A stretch of DNA of 64,000 nucleotides, from positions 37,198,168 through 37,262,167 of the forward strand of contig NC_092569.1 of the NCBI RefSeq assembly GCF_037975245.1, written 5' to 3'. A program made the translations under genes and the position numbers. The notes under the pieces were generated by a model. The model worked only from the letters and a program-made list of their open reading frames with translations, was not told the origin of the DNA and made no database searches. Shown here one piece after another: positions 51,501-60,043 of this stretch. The DNA is from Apostichopus japonicus. Taxonomy: Eukaryota > Echinodermata > Holothuroidea > Aspidochirotida > Stichopodidae. Position 1 is the first letter of the stretch, and every line of letters begins with the position of its first letter.

Positions 51501-54500
51501 TGCATGTATAGGTCTGCCACTCTTTGTGGCATTACTGAAAGGAGAGGTAAAACAGATCTTGCTGTAAGTATCCACCATGCTACACATAGACCTATACAGA
51601 TCAATAGCTTGTTATTAGTATCCACCATGTGTAGTGCTACACATAGACCTATATAGATCAATAGCTCGTTATTAGTATCCACCACGTGTAGTGCTACACA
51701 TAGACCTATATAGATCAATAGCTTGTTATTAGTATCCACCATGTGTAGTGCTACACATAGACCTATATAGATCAATAGCTCGTTATTAGTATCCACCACG
51801 TGTAGTGCTACACATAGACCTATATAGATCAATAGCTTGTTATTAGTATCCACCACGTGTAGTGCTACACATAGATCTATTCAGATCAATAGCTTGTTAT
51901 TAGTATCCACCATGTGTAGTGCTACACATAGACCTATATAGATCAATAGCTCGTTATAAGTATCCACCATGTGTAGTGATACACATAGACCTATATAGAT
52001 CAATAGCTTGTTATTAGTATCCACCATGTGTAGTGCTACACATAGACCTATACAGATCAATAGCTTGTTATTAGTATCCACCATGTGTAGTGCTACACAT
52101 AGACCTATACAGATCAATAGCTTGTTATTAGTATCCACCATGTGTAGTGCTACACATAGACCTATTCAGATCAATAGCTTGTTATTAGTATCCACCACGT
52201 GTAGTGCTACACATAGATCTATTCAGATCAATAGCTTGTTATTAGTATCCACCATGTGTAGTGCTACACATAGACCTATATAGATCAATAGCTCGTTATA
52301 AGTATCCACCACGTGTAGTGCTACACATAGACCTATATAGATCAATAGCTTGTTATTAGTATCCACCATGTGTAGTGCTACACATAGACCTATACAGATC
52401 AATAGCTTGTTATTAGTATCCACCATGTGTAGTGCTACACATAGACCTATAAAGATCAATAGCTTGTTATTAGTATCCACCACGTGTAGTGCTACACATA
52501 GACCTATACAGATCAATAGCTTGTTATTAGTATCCACCACGTGTAGTGCTACACATAGACCTATATAGATCAATAGCTTGTTATTAGTATCCACCACGTG
52601 TAGTGCTGCACATAGATCTATTCAGATCAATAGCTTGTTATTAGCATCCACCATGTGTAGTGCTACACATAGACCTATATAGATCAATAGCTTGTTATTA
52701 GTATCCACCACGTGTAGTGCTACACATAGACCTATATAGATCAATAGCTTGTTATTAGTATCCACCACGTGTAGTGCTACACATAGCTCTATTCAGATCA
52801 ATAGCTTGTTATTAGTATCCACCATGTGTAGTGCTACACATAGACCTATATAGATCAATAGCTTGTTATTAGTATCCACCATGTGTAGTGCTACACATAG
52901 ACCTATATAGATCAATAGCTCGTTATTAGTATCCACCACGTGTAGTGCTACACATAGATCTATTCAGATCAATAGCTTGTTATTAGTATCCACCATGTGT
53001 AGTGCTACACATAGACCTATATAGATCAATAGCTTGTTATTAGTATCCACCACGTGTAGTGCTACACATAGACATATACAGATCAATAGCTTGTTATTAG
53101 TATCCACCACGTGTAGTGCTACACATAGACCTATATAGATCAATAGCTTGTTATTAGTATCCACCATGTGTAGTGCTACACATTTCTCTGAGCCTAGCAT
53201 CGTTACCTTATTTGTCTGTTGCAATGTTTCATAACTGTACATCAGTCCCTATCATGTACAATGTAACTGACACAATCTGCGGACAATGGCACTAGCATGT
53301 TTTATCACTCTTCAGATCTATTCTTTAGGGCCCTATGTTTTAATTTTGGATTTGGAAGATTGCATATAGTTCAAAAGCTGAACACTTTACAACTGTAGTA
53401 ACTCAGAAGCATACCATTCAGATTGTCTGGTGGAAGGTCTTGATACATTGTCCTCATAGTTGCTATTTTTCTCTTTCTAACCATGTGAAAATTGTCCCCA
53501 TTCGACATCTCTCCTTGTAGAAAACTGATTTTCAAATTCACCAGTTTCTCACCAAAAAAAAAAAATGAATGACGTAACGCGGGTGAATAGGTAAAACGAG
53601 CGACTTGACATTAGCACTCCCATTTCGGCAATAAATACACTCTTGCATGTACACGCACAGGTGATTGCCTATTATATATGACATAGACATTGCGAACGTA
53701 TACAGCCGACCATACCCAGTTGGTACGTACATAGCATTGCACATCACACTCAAACCACAGTTCATAAACCATTCTACCCTAACCCTAACACATTCTACAC
53801 AGTTCACACAGTTTGCACCACTCTTTTCTGTGTCAGGAATAGCAACAACTTCATTTTCTCTCCCTTTTCGTTCACGCATCCACGCGAATTACTACATCTT
53901 AATGTCTGGCACTGAGGCATCGTTCCACACAAGGCCTTAGCTAACCTGCCTAGTTGAATGTAGTACAGGGAAGGTTAGGCCTTAGCTAACCTGCCTAGTT
54001 GAATGTAGTACAGGGAAGGTTAGGCCTTAGCTAACCTGCCTAGTTGAATGTAGTACAGGGAAGGTTAGGCTTCGTAGAACTGTCCAATTGTACAATTTAC
54101 AGTAGCATACAGCGCAATGTAAACAACTAAGAGTCTGCTGTTCAAACTTAGCTTGTGTTACACAAAGACCACGAAATCACTGATGCACTATATTAATAAC
54201 GGCTTAACATTTTTTTCAAAACATATCTAATTTATAAGACATGTCACAACAAATTAGGGAAGAAATTAATCTGTATTCAAACGCAGGTTTTGTTGTGATT
54301 ACTGTAGGAACTGAATGCAGAGTGGGTTATGTCACAATCTGCATTGCCCAGATGACCTCACGTTTGCTACTGTTCAAAGTATGTTTAGAATAGCTTTCCT
54401 TAACAATTAAAAAATTGTTTCTCTGTCAAACGCAACATTAGCATTCTCATACTTGGGAAATTGTTTATCGTTTTTTAAGGTAACTTGTACGGGCTAGGAG

Positions 54501-54805
54501 AAAATTCTTTTATCCAATTTCTCTCAGGTATAGTCTATGAATGTAGCTGATTACTTTTGATTAGTGATATATTGAATATGTTTTCTTCATGTCTAACTTA
54601 CTTAATGTAATTTACTTTGGCAGGATATACTAATGACTTCTGGGTTCATGGGTTGTTTCTTGTTTATAAATGTCTTTGTGTTTGTTTCAAATAACACTGG
54701 ATATGAGCACACTTTAAAATATACTTCAAATATTTCAGATATAAAGACAATCCAGAAAAGAAGGAAACAGAAGAAAAAGATGAGGAAGCCAAGAAATCCA
54801 AGTGA
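27340..54805 (+). CDS. HM13: Signal peptide peptidase (HM13/SPP), complete nine-exon gene
   Basis: Intramembrane aspartyl protease of the ER. In the known family it cleaves remnant signal peptides within the membrane after signal peptidase and takes part in ER quality control. Exons are 27340-27543, 32965-33063, 42919-43001, 45279-45367, 46636-46721, 47690-47873, 51059-51179, 51378-51563 and 54739-54805. All introns are GT-AG and in phase, giving 372 codons (human 377). N-glycosylation sequons are at N16, N20 and N27 of the lumenal tail. The YD motif has catalytic D226 (LFFYDIFWVFGTN), GLGD has D272, and PAL is at 323-325. The C-terminus KKSK fits the KKXX ER-retrieval rule. The start has A at -3 and G at +4. 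Introns 1-6 and 8 are swollen by repeats or transposons; intron 7 is only 198 bp. Confidence 0.96.
27825..27966. mobile_element. 142-bp foldback element with telomere-like core
   Basis: The perfect 17-bp inverted repeat TTTAGAATCCGTACCAT (27825-27841) pairs with its reverse complement at 27950-27966. The core is built of GGGTTAGGAAGTA-like repeats on the plus strand. It lies in SPP intron 1. It may be a small MITE. Confidence 0.7.
28207..32195. repeat. 49-bp tandem array, about 81 copies
   Basis: Copies of CAGATCCTTTAGATGTGTGA followed by TTATTCTGTGATACTGCTGT fill most of SPP intron 1. Common variants are CCATTA/CCTTTA, TATCCC/TATACC, GATTA/GGTTA and ATACTG/ATATTG. A rare CTACTGCTG insertion recurs at 28441 and 28884, about nine units apart within matching neighbours, which indicates a block duplication of about 443 bp. 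Confidence 0.95.
32196..32964 (+). other. Rest of SPP intron 1
   Basis: Unique AT-rich intron sequence ending in the exon 2 acceptor. No other feature seen. Confidence 0.7.
32965..33063 (+). CDS. HM13: SPP exon 2
   Basis: 33 codons, with acceptor TTTTTATTATAG and donor GTAATG. It encodes the DKDAAMFPIIASATLFGIYV segment, matching the SRDAARFPIIAS region of vertebrate SPP. Its last 55-60 bases are copied 16 times downstream. Confidence 0.95.
33064..34438 (+). repeat. 86-bp array of exon 2 end plus donor, 16 copies
   Basis: The array starts at the first base of intron 2. Each 86-bp unit is GTAATGACCTAATCCTAAAT, then TACACTACATG, then a near copy of the last 55-60 bases of exon 2 ending GATCTTCCAG. 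Exon 2 therefore acts as copy zero. Every unit restores a CAG|GTAATG (or GTAATT) donor. There is no obvious acceptor just before the exon-like part. From copy 5 to copy 15 two variants mostly alternate (GCAACC..TATGTGATC and GCTATCC..TATGATATC), making a 172-bp dimer. Reading through from exon 2 meets TAA within four codons. Confidence 0.95.
34893..36212. mobile_element. Probable nonautonomous DNA transposon, copy 1, in SPP intron 2
   Basis: The left end GTGGTGTTTACACGGGT and the right end (reverse complement of AGTGTTTGCATGGGT) form imperfect inverted repeats, with CGGGTACCCG-like palindromes inside. The interior has two to three tandem blocks of CCACATGGTAGCC, CACCACACTA..GTCAATGG, ATTCGGGTAATAAA and GTATCGCGTCGGGCGGGTAC. 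A truncated relative is at 41985-42500, and part of the block occurs inversely in the 7.2-9.7 kb element. I could not confirm a target duplication. Confidence 0.55.
36213..38160. other. SPP intron 2 with dispersed AGGTCA-rich repeat copies
   Basis: No exon recognised. From about 36940 to 37600 there are repeated modules with AGGTCA half-sites, for example GGTCAAAGGTCACTTGAGGT and TTCAAAGGTCATTTGGGGTC. Related modules lie at 41690-41900 and 57300-57480. Confidence 0.6.
38161..38206 (+). other. Possible orphan start exon inside SPP intron 2
   Basis: ATG followed by 14 further codons (MAEDVLELCLRLSAS) and a base before a GTAAT donor. About 290 bp later, at 38495, CCTCTTTACTGCAG precedes a second open stretch with protein-like composition, but its best frame does not match the phase of the first. 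I recognise no family. It could be a pseudogene fragment or chance. Confidence 0.25.
39227..40543. mobile_element. hAT transposon remnant with perfect 8-bp target duplication
   Basis: The ends are TAGGGATGCACCGGAT and its exact reverse complement, with subterminal CCGGCCGGAT motifs. The flanking direct repeat is GCATCGTT (39219-39226 and 40544-40551), so the structure is that of a hAT element. Near its right end a minus-strand stretch resembles the hAT transposase C-terminal dimerisation region. At 1317 bp it is too short for a full transposase, so it is nonautonomous or internally deleted. Confidence 0.9.
40123..40245 (-). pseudogene. hAT transposase C-terminal remnant
   Basis: A stretch encoding SFSEAGKIFDKQRARLLP and then LLFLHHNL resembles the conserved end of hAT transposases (usually FSxAG..xxxxRxxLxPxxVExLxFLxxNL). 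Only this last block is readable. Upstream parts are in other frames or absent, so it is a fossil. Confidence 0.7.
40552..41984. other. SPP intron 2, mostly unique; AGGTCA module near its end
   Basis: No exon seen. At 41837-41849 lies AGGTCAAAGGTCA, a perfect DR1-type direct repeat, followed by two more half-sites (41853-41869), within a dispersed repeat that covers about 41690-41900. Confidence 0.55.
41985..42500. mobile_element. Truncated second copy of the 34.9-36.2 kb element
   Basis: Shares, in the same order, TTACTACTACTATCTATTAT, CACTTGCGATTATTATTTTT, the CCACATGGTAGCCTAACACC block and the end GGGTACCCGTGCAAACACTA. The left end is missing. Confidence 0.65.
42919..43001 (+). CDS. HM13: SPP exon 3
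   Basis: 27 codons plus two bases, with acceptor TTTCTTTGCAG and donor GTAAGA. It encodes IFSKEYINILLTVYFLFLG, corresponding to the IFSQEYINLLL block. Its final bases and donor seed the array in intron 3. Confidence 0.95.
43002..44440 (+). repeat. Splice-donor minisatellite in SPP intron 3, roughly 45-50 copies
   Basis: Begins at the first base of intron 3. The unit is about 26 bp (TTTGATTCATAGCTGGGTAAGATATG, here split: TTTGATTCATAGCTGG then GTAAGATATG). Longer versions early in the array carry ATTTGTTTTCTTTGATTC. Exon 3 itself ends CATATAGCTGG|GTAAGATATT, so the repeat copies the exon end and its donor. Nearly all copies keep GGGTAAGA. A T-rich ATTCATAG sits just before CTGG in each copy and resembles an acceptor. 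Confidence 0.95.
44441..45278 (+). other. Rest of SPP intron 3
   Basis: Unique sequence with scattered decayed AGCTGGGTAAGAT relics (for example near 44895 and 44930). The open frame at 45090-45320 overlaps exon 4 in another frame and is a shadow. Confidence 0.7.
45279..45367 (+). CDS. HM13: SPP exon 4
   Basis: One base, 29 codons and one base, with acceptor TTTCTCTTTCAG and donor GTAATT. It encodes PYVRRFIPGIVPNEDYHLLL, a loop matching the FP..FPN.QYQLLF segment of vertebrate SPP. Confidence 0.93.
45465..46440. repeat. 36-37-bp array with 148-bp higher-order unit, SPP intron 4
   Basis: Copies of AGTGAGTCCTGTATCTGTGG followed by TATGGTAGATACAGGC. Every four or so units a variant GGTACCTAGAGTAGATATAA replaces the normal one. 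In the middle of the array this gives a regular 148-bp period (frame stops at 45654, 45802, 45950 and 46098). The unit itself carries GTATCTGTGGTATGGTAGATAC-like dyad parts, split here as GTATCTG and TAGATAC. Confidence 0.94.
46636..46721 (+). CDS. HM13: SPP exon 5
   Basis: Two bases plus 28 codons, with acceptor GCTTTACAG and donor GTGAGT. It encodes LMNYNFDYKDLINLALCGVF and then GAWYLFQK, matching the INYEFDTKDLV..VWYLLRK region. Confidence 0.95.
46893..47465. repeat. 65-bp tandem array, about 9 copies, SPP intron 5
   Basis: Copies of GTGAATCTCACATTTAGCCT followed by GCGATGTGGTTGCCCCATAT and TATCCTCTTGAGTGTGACAG. The first copies alternate AGTTGATGT with AGTTTATGT, a 130-bp dimer. Confidence 0.92.
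47690..47873 (+). CDS. HM13: SPP exon 6, first catalytic aspartate
   Basis: 61 codons plus one base, with acceptor TTTGAGCAG and donor GTAAGT. It encodes HWIANNIFGLAFALNGIEFL, then the YD catalytic motif (D226) and the conserved NVMVTVAKSFEAPIK. Confidence 0.97.
48195..50466. repeat. 47-bp tandem array, about 48 copies, SPP intron 6
   Basis: Copies of CAAGGCAAAGGAATTAACAA followed by TATAAGGAATACAGCATACA and GTATAAA. A few units lack the AAGGAATTAACAATATA part. Variants GAATAAAC and AAAGAATAC recur at roughly regular distances, which suggests higher-order blocks. Confidence 0.95.
50467..51058 (+). other. End of SPP intron 6, with a dispersed repeat fragment
   Basis: The segment 50467-50610 (AAATTTGCTGTTGGGACAAC, GAGACCTGGTTGACCC, ATATTTGCCCTG) is homologous to 62995-63110. 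The rest is unique. Confidence 0.65.
51059..51179 (+). CDS. HM13: SPP exon 7, second catalytic aspartate (GxGD)
   Basis: Two bases, 39 codons and two bases, with acceptor CATTTTTAG and donor GTGTGT. It encodes VFPQDLLENGLEANNFAMLG and the GLGD motif with catalytic D272. Confidence 0.97.
51378..51563 (+). CDS. HM13: SPP exon 8, PAL motif
   Basis: One base, 61 codons and two bases, with acceptor CTTTTACACAG and donor GTAAGT. It encodes KHAQPALLYLVPACIG (the PAL box) and the start of the cytosolic tail. An upstream GTAAAA at 51547 could act as an alternative donor, but GTAAGT at 51564 keeps the phase and is closer to consensus. Confidence 0.94.
51564..53185 (+). repeat. 57-bp tandem array starting at the exon 8 donor, about 28 copies
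   Basis: Units of ACCTATATAGATCAATAGCT, TGTTATTAGTATCCACCATG and TGTAGTGCTACACATAG. The first bases of intron 8, GTAAGTATCCACCATG, are a diverged first copy, so the array starts at the splice donor. Some copies read GTTATAAGTATCC, closest to that donor. About half of the copies have CACGTG (a perfect E-box palindrome) where the others have CATGTG. The minus-strand open frames are periodic shadows (19 codons per unit). Confidence 0.94.
53186..54738 (+). other. Rest of SPP intron 8; 45-bp triplicate inside
   Basis: Three exact-looking 45-bp copies of AGGCCTTAGCTAACCTGCCT and TAGTTGAATGTAGTACAGGG lie at 53932-54066. The segment 54410-54490 (TTTCTCTGTCAAACGC, TTGTTTATCGTTTTTTAAGG) repeats 46790-46890 of intron 5. 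No further exon seen. Confidence 0.7.
54739..54805 (+). CDS. HM13: SPP exon 9, C-terminal tail and stop
   Basis: One base completing a Leu codon, then 21 codons and TGA, with acceptor ATATTTCAG. The tail YKDNPEKKETEEKDEEA ends KKSK, a KKXX signal like the KKEK of vertebrate SPP. Confidence 0.92.
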
Positions 54806-54846
54806 AATGATGATGGAGACTCGTGTTTGACCTGAGGAAGGAATCT

Positions 54847-55160
54847 CCTAAAAGGGATCTCCATGTACTGGCTAACTTCAGCAGCAGCATAATGTATTAA
54901 ATGCTGCTGCTGCATGAATCATGTTTAACTGTTTTAGTATTGAGTGAATACACTCCTAAAAGGGATCTCCATGTACTGGCTAACTTCAGCAGCAGCATAA
55001 TGTATTAAATGCTGCTGCTGCGTGAATCATGTTTAACTGTTTTAGTATTGAGTGAATACACTCCTAAAAGGGATCTCCATGTACTGGCTAACTTCAGCAG
55101 CAGCATAATGTATTAAATGCTGCTGCTGAATGAATCATGCTTAACTGTTTTAGTATATAG
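54847..55160 (+). repeat. 108-bp triplicate with perfect hairpin in SPP 3' UTR
   Basis: Nearly three copies start at 54847, 54955 and 55063, within about 360 bases after the stop codon. Each holds CAGCAGCAGCAT, the 10-nt loop AATGTATTAA and ATGCTGCTGCTG, a perfect 12-bp stem (54879-54912 in copy 1). All three copies keep the stem intact. If transcribed in the 3' UTR, each would fold as a strong hairpin. Confidence 0.9.
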
Positions 55161-55394
55161 TTTGTTTATTCTGTGTGGTAAAAAGAGATTAGTAGAATGC
55201 ACTCTGCATAGGAAAGCCCTCAGCATATAAACCCTACCACATGCATACTTCCAGAAATTGTATGCCTCTCAAGAATGTTGTAGAAGAAGCTACTTTATTC
55301 TTCATCGTTTTGTCAAAAAGGTTAGATACCACGTTCTTATGTGTTCAGAGTGTGGTGTACATCATTTATGCAGCTCTGAGATACCAAATGTGAA

Positions 55395-56680
55395 ATGTAT
55401 AGTACACTATCCATAGCTGTATGATACAACATGGTGAATGATTGGAGTGCACTATCCATAGCTGTATGATACTACATGGTGAATGATTGGAGTGCACTAT
55501 CCATAGTTGTATGATACAACATGGTGAATGATTGGAGTGCACTATCCATAGCTGTATGATACAACATGGTGAATGATTGGAGTACACTATCCATAGCTGT
55601 ATGATACAACATGGTGAATGATTGGAGTACACTATCCATAGCTGTATGATACAACATGGTGAATGATTGGAGTACACTATCCATAGCTGTATGATACAAC
55701 ATGGTGAATGATTGGAGTGCACTATCCATAGCTGTATGATACAACAGGTGAATGATTGGAGTGCACTATCCATAGCTGTATGATACAACATGGTGAATGA
55801 TTGGAGTACACTATCCATAGCTGTATGATACAACATGGTGAATGATTGGAGTGCACTATCCATAGCTGTATGATACAACATGGTGAATGATTGGAGTACA
55901 CTATCCATAGCTGTATGATACAACATGGTGAATGATTGGAGTACACTATCCATAGCTGTATGATACAACATGGTGAATGATTGGAGTACACTATCCATAG
56001 CTGTATGATACAACATGGTGAATGATTGGAGTGCACTATCCATAGCTGTATGATACAACATGGTGAATGATTGGAGTGCACTATCCATAGCTGTATGATA
56101 CAACATGGTGAATGATTGGAGTGCACTATCCATAGCTGTATGATACAACATGGTGAATGATTGGAGTACACTATCCATAGCTGTATGATACAACATGGTG
56201 AATGATTGGAGTGCACTATCCATAGCTGTATGATACAACATGGTGAATGATTGGAGTGCACTATCCATAGCTGTATGATACAACATGGTGAATGATTGGA
56301 GTGCACTATCCATAGCTGTATGATACAACATGGTGAATGATTGGAGTGCACTATCCATAGCTGTATGATACAACATGGTGAATGATTGGAGTGCACTATC
56401 CATAGCTGTATGATACAACATGGTGAATGATTGGAGTACACTATCCATAGCTGTATGATACAACATGGTGAATGATTGGAGTGCACTATCCATAGCTGTA
56501 TGATACAACATGGTGAATGATTGGAGTGCACTATCCATAGCTGTATGATACTACATGGTACTACATGGTGAATGATTGGAGTACACTATCCATAGCTGTA
56601 TGATACTACATGGTACTACATGGTGAATGATTGGAGTACACTATCCATAGCTGTATGATACTACATGGTGAATGATTGGA
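55395..56680. repeat. 45-bp tandem array, about 28 copies
   Basis: Copies of TGCACTATCCATAGCTGTAT, GATACAACATGGTGAATGAT and TGGAG, differing mainly at TGCACT/TACACT. The unit is 15 codons, so two minus frames stay open (the longest 55366-56538). There is no unique protein sequence. It lies downstream of the SPP stop codon; whether it is transcribed is unknown. Confidence 0.95.
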
Positions 56681-57841
56681 GTTGCTATCTTACAAGTACA
56701 TGTTGAATATATACAGCAGTTGATTTATATACAATCTGTAAGCTTACATTCACAAACTAGTACAGTTCTTCTTCACTGTCTTCACATGATACTTGCAAGT
56801 AAGGTCCGAGCATGTGTGTGTATTTGCTGGTGTATCGTTGTACATATGTTTGTGACACATGCTTGTAAATCTAAAAGTACCTGTCATCATGTGATCGCAT
56901 AATTGGCATGGGGCTTACCTAGTACAGGAACCCTAATTTCAGGGGTGTAGTGCATGTTATGGTTGACACTGGTCAAAATGTGAATATCTTTATAGCCATA
57001 TAAATCATAAATGGTATAAGTGAGATAGTACATTGTGAATGCATTGGAAGAGTAAAAAGGCATACTCAAGTCAGAAGAGGTCCAAAGTAGGAATATACAG
57101 AAAAGAACAGAACTGAAGGTTGCCAGATCACATACCTCACATGCTGCTTCCTTATTATTGGCCACAGAACCCTACTTTTTTCTTTTTGGATGTCAACAGT
57201 CATTTAAAGGTCAACGTTTGTTTTTTTCTTTACCACAACAACTCATATGCTATCATGAACAAAGCTTAACATGCCAATTGCTATTTAATAGATGGAAAAG
57301 TGTGCATCATGTGAATAAATCATGAGGCCAAGGTAGGTATACCTTGTAAACACCATACCTCAAGAAGCAAGAGATTGACAGACAGGTGTGTCTTCTATGT
57401 GATAAGCACAAGAAAGTTTTTGGTTGAGGTCAAAGGTCGTTTGTGTTCTTAAAGTGATAAATTTGAAAATCCTTGGAACTCACTTAAGAACACTGTTATG
57501 GACAGTTGATGTGTCACAGTTTTGGTGTTCAGTGGTCACCAATATTATGTTGAGATATTGGGTAAAGATACCCTGTTATAAGTAAAGCATCATAGTATAT
57601 GAAAACCAATATTGAAAGATAAAACATGTAAGTTGTTGACAGACTTGATAGTATGAAACTTCAACTGTAGGACGGCAGTTTAGGCATGAAAATGCAGTGT
57701 CGTCATCCGGTTGATTCTAATACACTTATAATCAAATTATGCAAAAGCCAATATGAATTTGTCAGACTTGTGATCTTTCTCTTCCTTATATGAAAACAGA
57801 CATAACTAATCAAGCTGATGATCTGCATTGGTATGAAGATA
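56681..57841. other. Spacer with no gene seen
   Basis: Contains one of the dispersed AGGTCA-rich modules (about 57300-57480, with GAGGTCAAAGGTCGTTT). AATAAA at about 57314 is a possible but unproven polyadenylation signal for SPP. Confidence 0.5.
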
Positions 57842-58275
57842 TAACTATTTCAATCTTACTAAGATTAAGTATTTCAATCTTATTAAGATTAAGTATTTAA
57901 ATCTTATTAAGATTAAGTATTTCAATCTTATTAAGCATTTCAATCCTATGAAGATTAAGTATTTCAATCTTATGAAGATTTAAGTTTTTCAATCTTATTT
58001 AGATTAAACATTTCAGTCTTATTAAGATTAAGTATTTCAATCTTATGAAGATTAAGTATTTCAATCTTATTAAGATTAAGTATTTCAATCTTATTAAGAT
58101 TAAGTATTTCAATCTTATTAAGATTAAGTATTTCAATCTTATGAAGATTTAAGTATCTCAGTCTTATTTAGATTAAACATTTCAGTCTTATTAAGATTAA
58201 GTATTTCAATCTTATGAAGATTAAGTATTTCAATCTTATTTAGATTAAAACTGTCAACCTTATTAAGATTAAGTA
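57842..58275. repeat. 24-bp palindromic tandem array, about 18 copies
   Basis: Units ATTAAGTATTTCAATCTTATTAAG, here split as ATTAAGTATTTC and AATCTTATTAAG. Every junction contains the dyad AATCTTATTAAGATT. Confidence 0.9.
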
Positions 58276-59073
58276 TTTCAAATTGACCCCAATTGGTGCC
58301 TACAGGTGTGTTATGGAACTCAGTTGTGCTATGGTACAGTAACTTAGAAAATAGGTTAAAGCATGTATTTTACATGAAAATGTTATCACCTGGTTGGAGG
58401 GTTTTCATGAAATCAATTCTTTCTTCTAGAAGAGCATCTTTCTCTTCCTGAAGGATCACTGCCAACATGAGTAGGTGAACATTGTGTGCACCCAATAACC
58501 ATTAACAAGTGTCCGACCACAGGTTACGAGGCCGATGGCTCAGTAACCTTTGCAATCGTGCTGGCGTGTCTGTGTGTTTATGTGACGGCTAGCTTGTAAG
58601 ATGCACAAGTTGAGTCAATGTCATGCTTGGTAGGTAGATGACCCATGATGTGTAGATGTGTCCTATTGTTTGTGGTTCCCATCATGAATATTAATGAGAG
58701 GGCTGGGCTTAACAAATTCTTAAAATGTCAAAATCTCTTCAACAGTATGTCAGATTTAGCTCACACTTGGTATGGTGATGTAACTACATAGTAAGTTTAG
58801 TGTATGCTCTTTGCCATCAACTTTGACCTCATTATTACTCATGAATTGGTAAAGCTTGTAAACATGATATCTCATCAACCACAAGTTAAATCAATGTCAT
58901 ACTTGGTAGATAAATAGCCCCATGATTGAAAATGGTAGAGGTCAACAGGTGTCAGTGTCTGAAAACCTTTAAACATAACTCTTAAATTGATACTAAAATA
59001 AATCAGTCAATTCTCCAATGGTATGATTTTCTTTTAGTGAACATAGTTTGGTCAAATTCAGTTAAGTTTTGTG
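58276..59073. other. Spacer with further AGGTCA-like dispersed repeat fragments
   Basis: Fragments resembling the 37 kb and 41.7 kb modules (TCTGAAAACC, GTAAACATGATATCTCA) occur around 58640-58990. No coding sequence seen. Confidence 0.5.
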
Positions 59074-59378
59074 AATAACTATCACTAGGTAAAGCCTTAT
59101 CTGTATACATCTATCAAGGGAGTGGGGTCCCCAGAGACGTCTCTATTTGTTTATTAAAACTGGAGCATGGGTTGATAACTATCACTAGGAATAGCCTTAT
59201 CTGTATATGTCAGTCAAGGGAATGGGGTCCCCCAGAGATGTCTCTATTTGACTTCTAAAGCTGCAGCATGGGTTGATAACTATCACTAGGAATAGCCTTA
59301 TCTGTATATGTCAGTCAAGGGAATGGGGTCCCCAGAGATGTCTCTATTTGACTTCTAAAGCTGCAGCATGGGTTGATT
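59074..59378. repeat. 101-bp direct repeat, 3 copies
   Basis: Three copies of ATAACTATCACTAGGAATAG, GCCTTATCTGTATATGTCAG and GTCCCCAGAGATGTCTCTAT at 59074, 59175 and 59275. Confidence 0.88.
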
Positions 59379-60043
59379 ACTATCAAGCATAGTATGGTAT
59401 AGATTTCTCATCAGTTGTCCTGTACAGCTATTTCAATTGTTCTATTTTTGTCCTGTTATTTCTGGGAAGATTAATGTTCCTAAGAAAATTTATGTAAAGC
59501 ATGACAAATATTGATTTTGGGGCCTTGTTTTCCTAAATATATTAAAATGGAGGGATTGCATTGTTAAATTGTTTTTTTTTAGTTATTTTTAGTTGGTTTC
59601 TCTGCTGGTTATATTGTTGTGCATGTTTTCTGTGCTGTTAATTGCCTTTGTTTATTCTTATATTAAGAGGAAGTTTCCACATTGTTTGTCTGGGAATTAT
59701 ACAAAGGAAATGTTAATCTGTCTCATATTTCACAACCAATGACATCACAAGACAGTTGAATGGGATTTATGTCTCTTATGTAGTCACATTGGAGGACCAG
59801 CTTGTAAGATGTTGACAGGGTCATTACATGATTGTATCTGCAAGGCTTATTTTAAGGACACTAATTGTTCAGATTTTATAAATGCTCACTCTTAAAACTC
59901 TTTCTTTTTGGATGCAATGAAATGTGCATTAACATTTGTTCTGCCAATTGAGAATCTTGGAAGCATAGTATATCATTAAGAATGTCTAGATAGTATGAAG
60001 AGTAAACTACATAAAGAAGAGCTTCCATCTAGTAAAGGATGAC

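Noticed and set aside
55366-56538. 390-codon minus-strand frame
   Set aside because: Translation of the 45-bp array; a second minus frame over the same array is equally open, as expected from periodicity.
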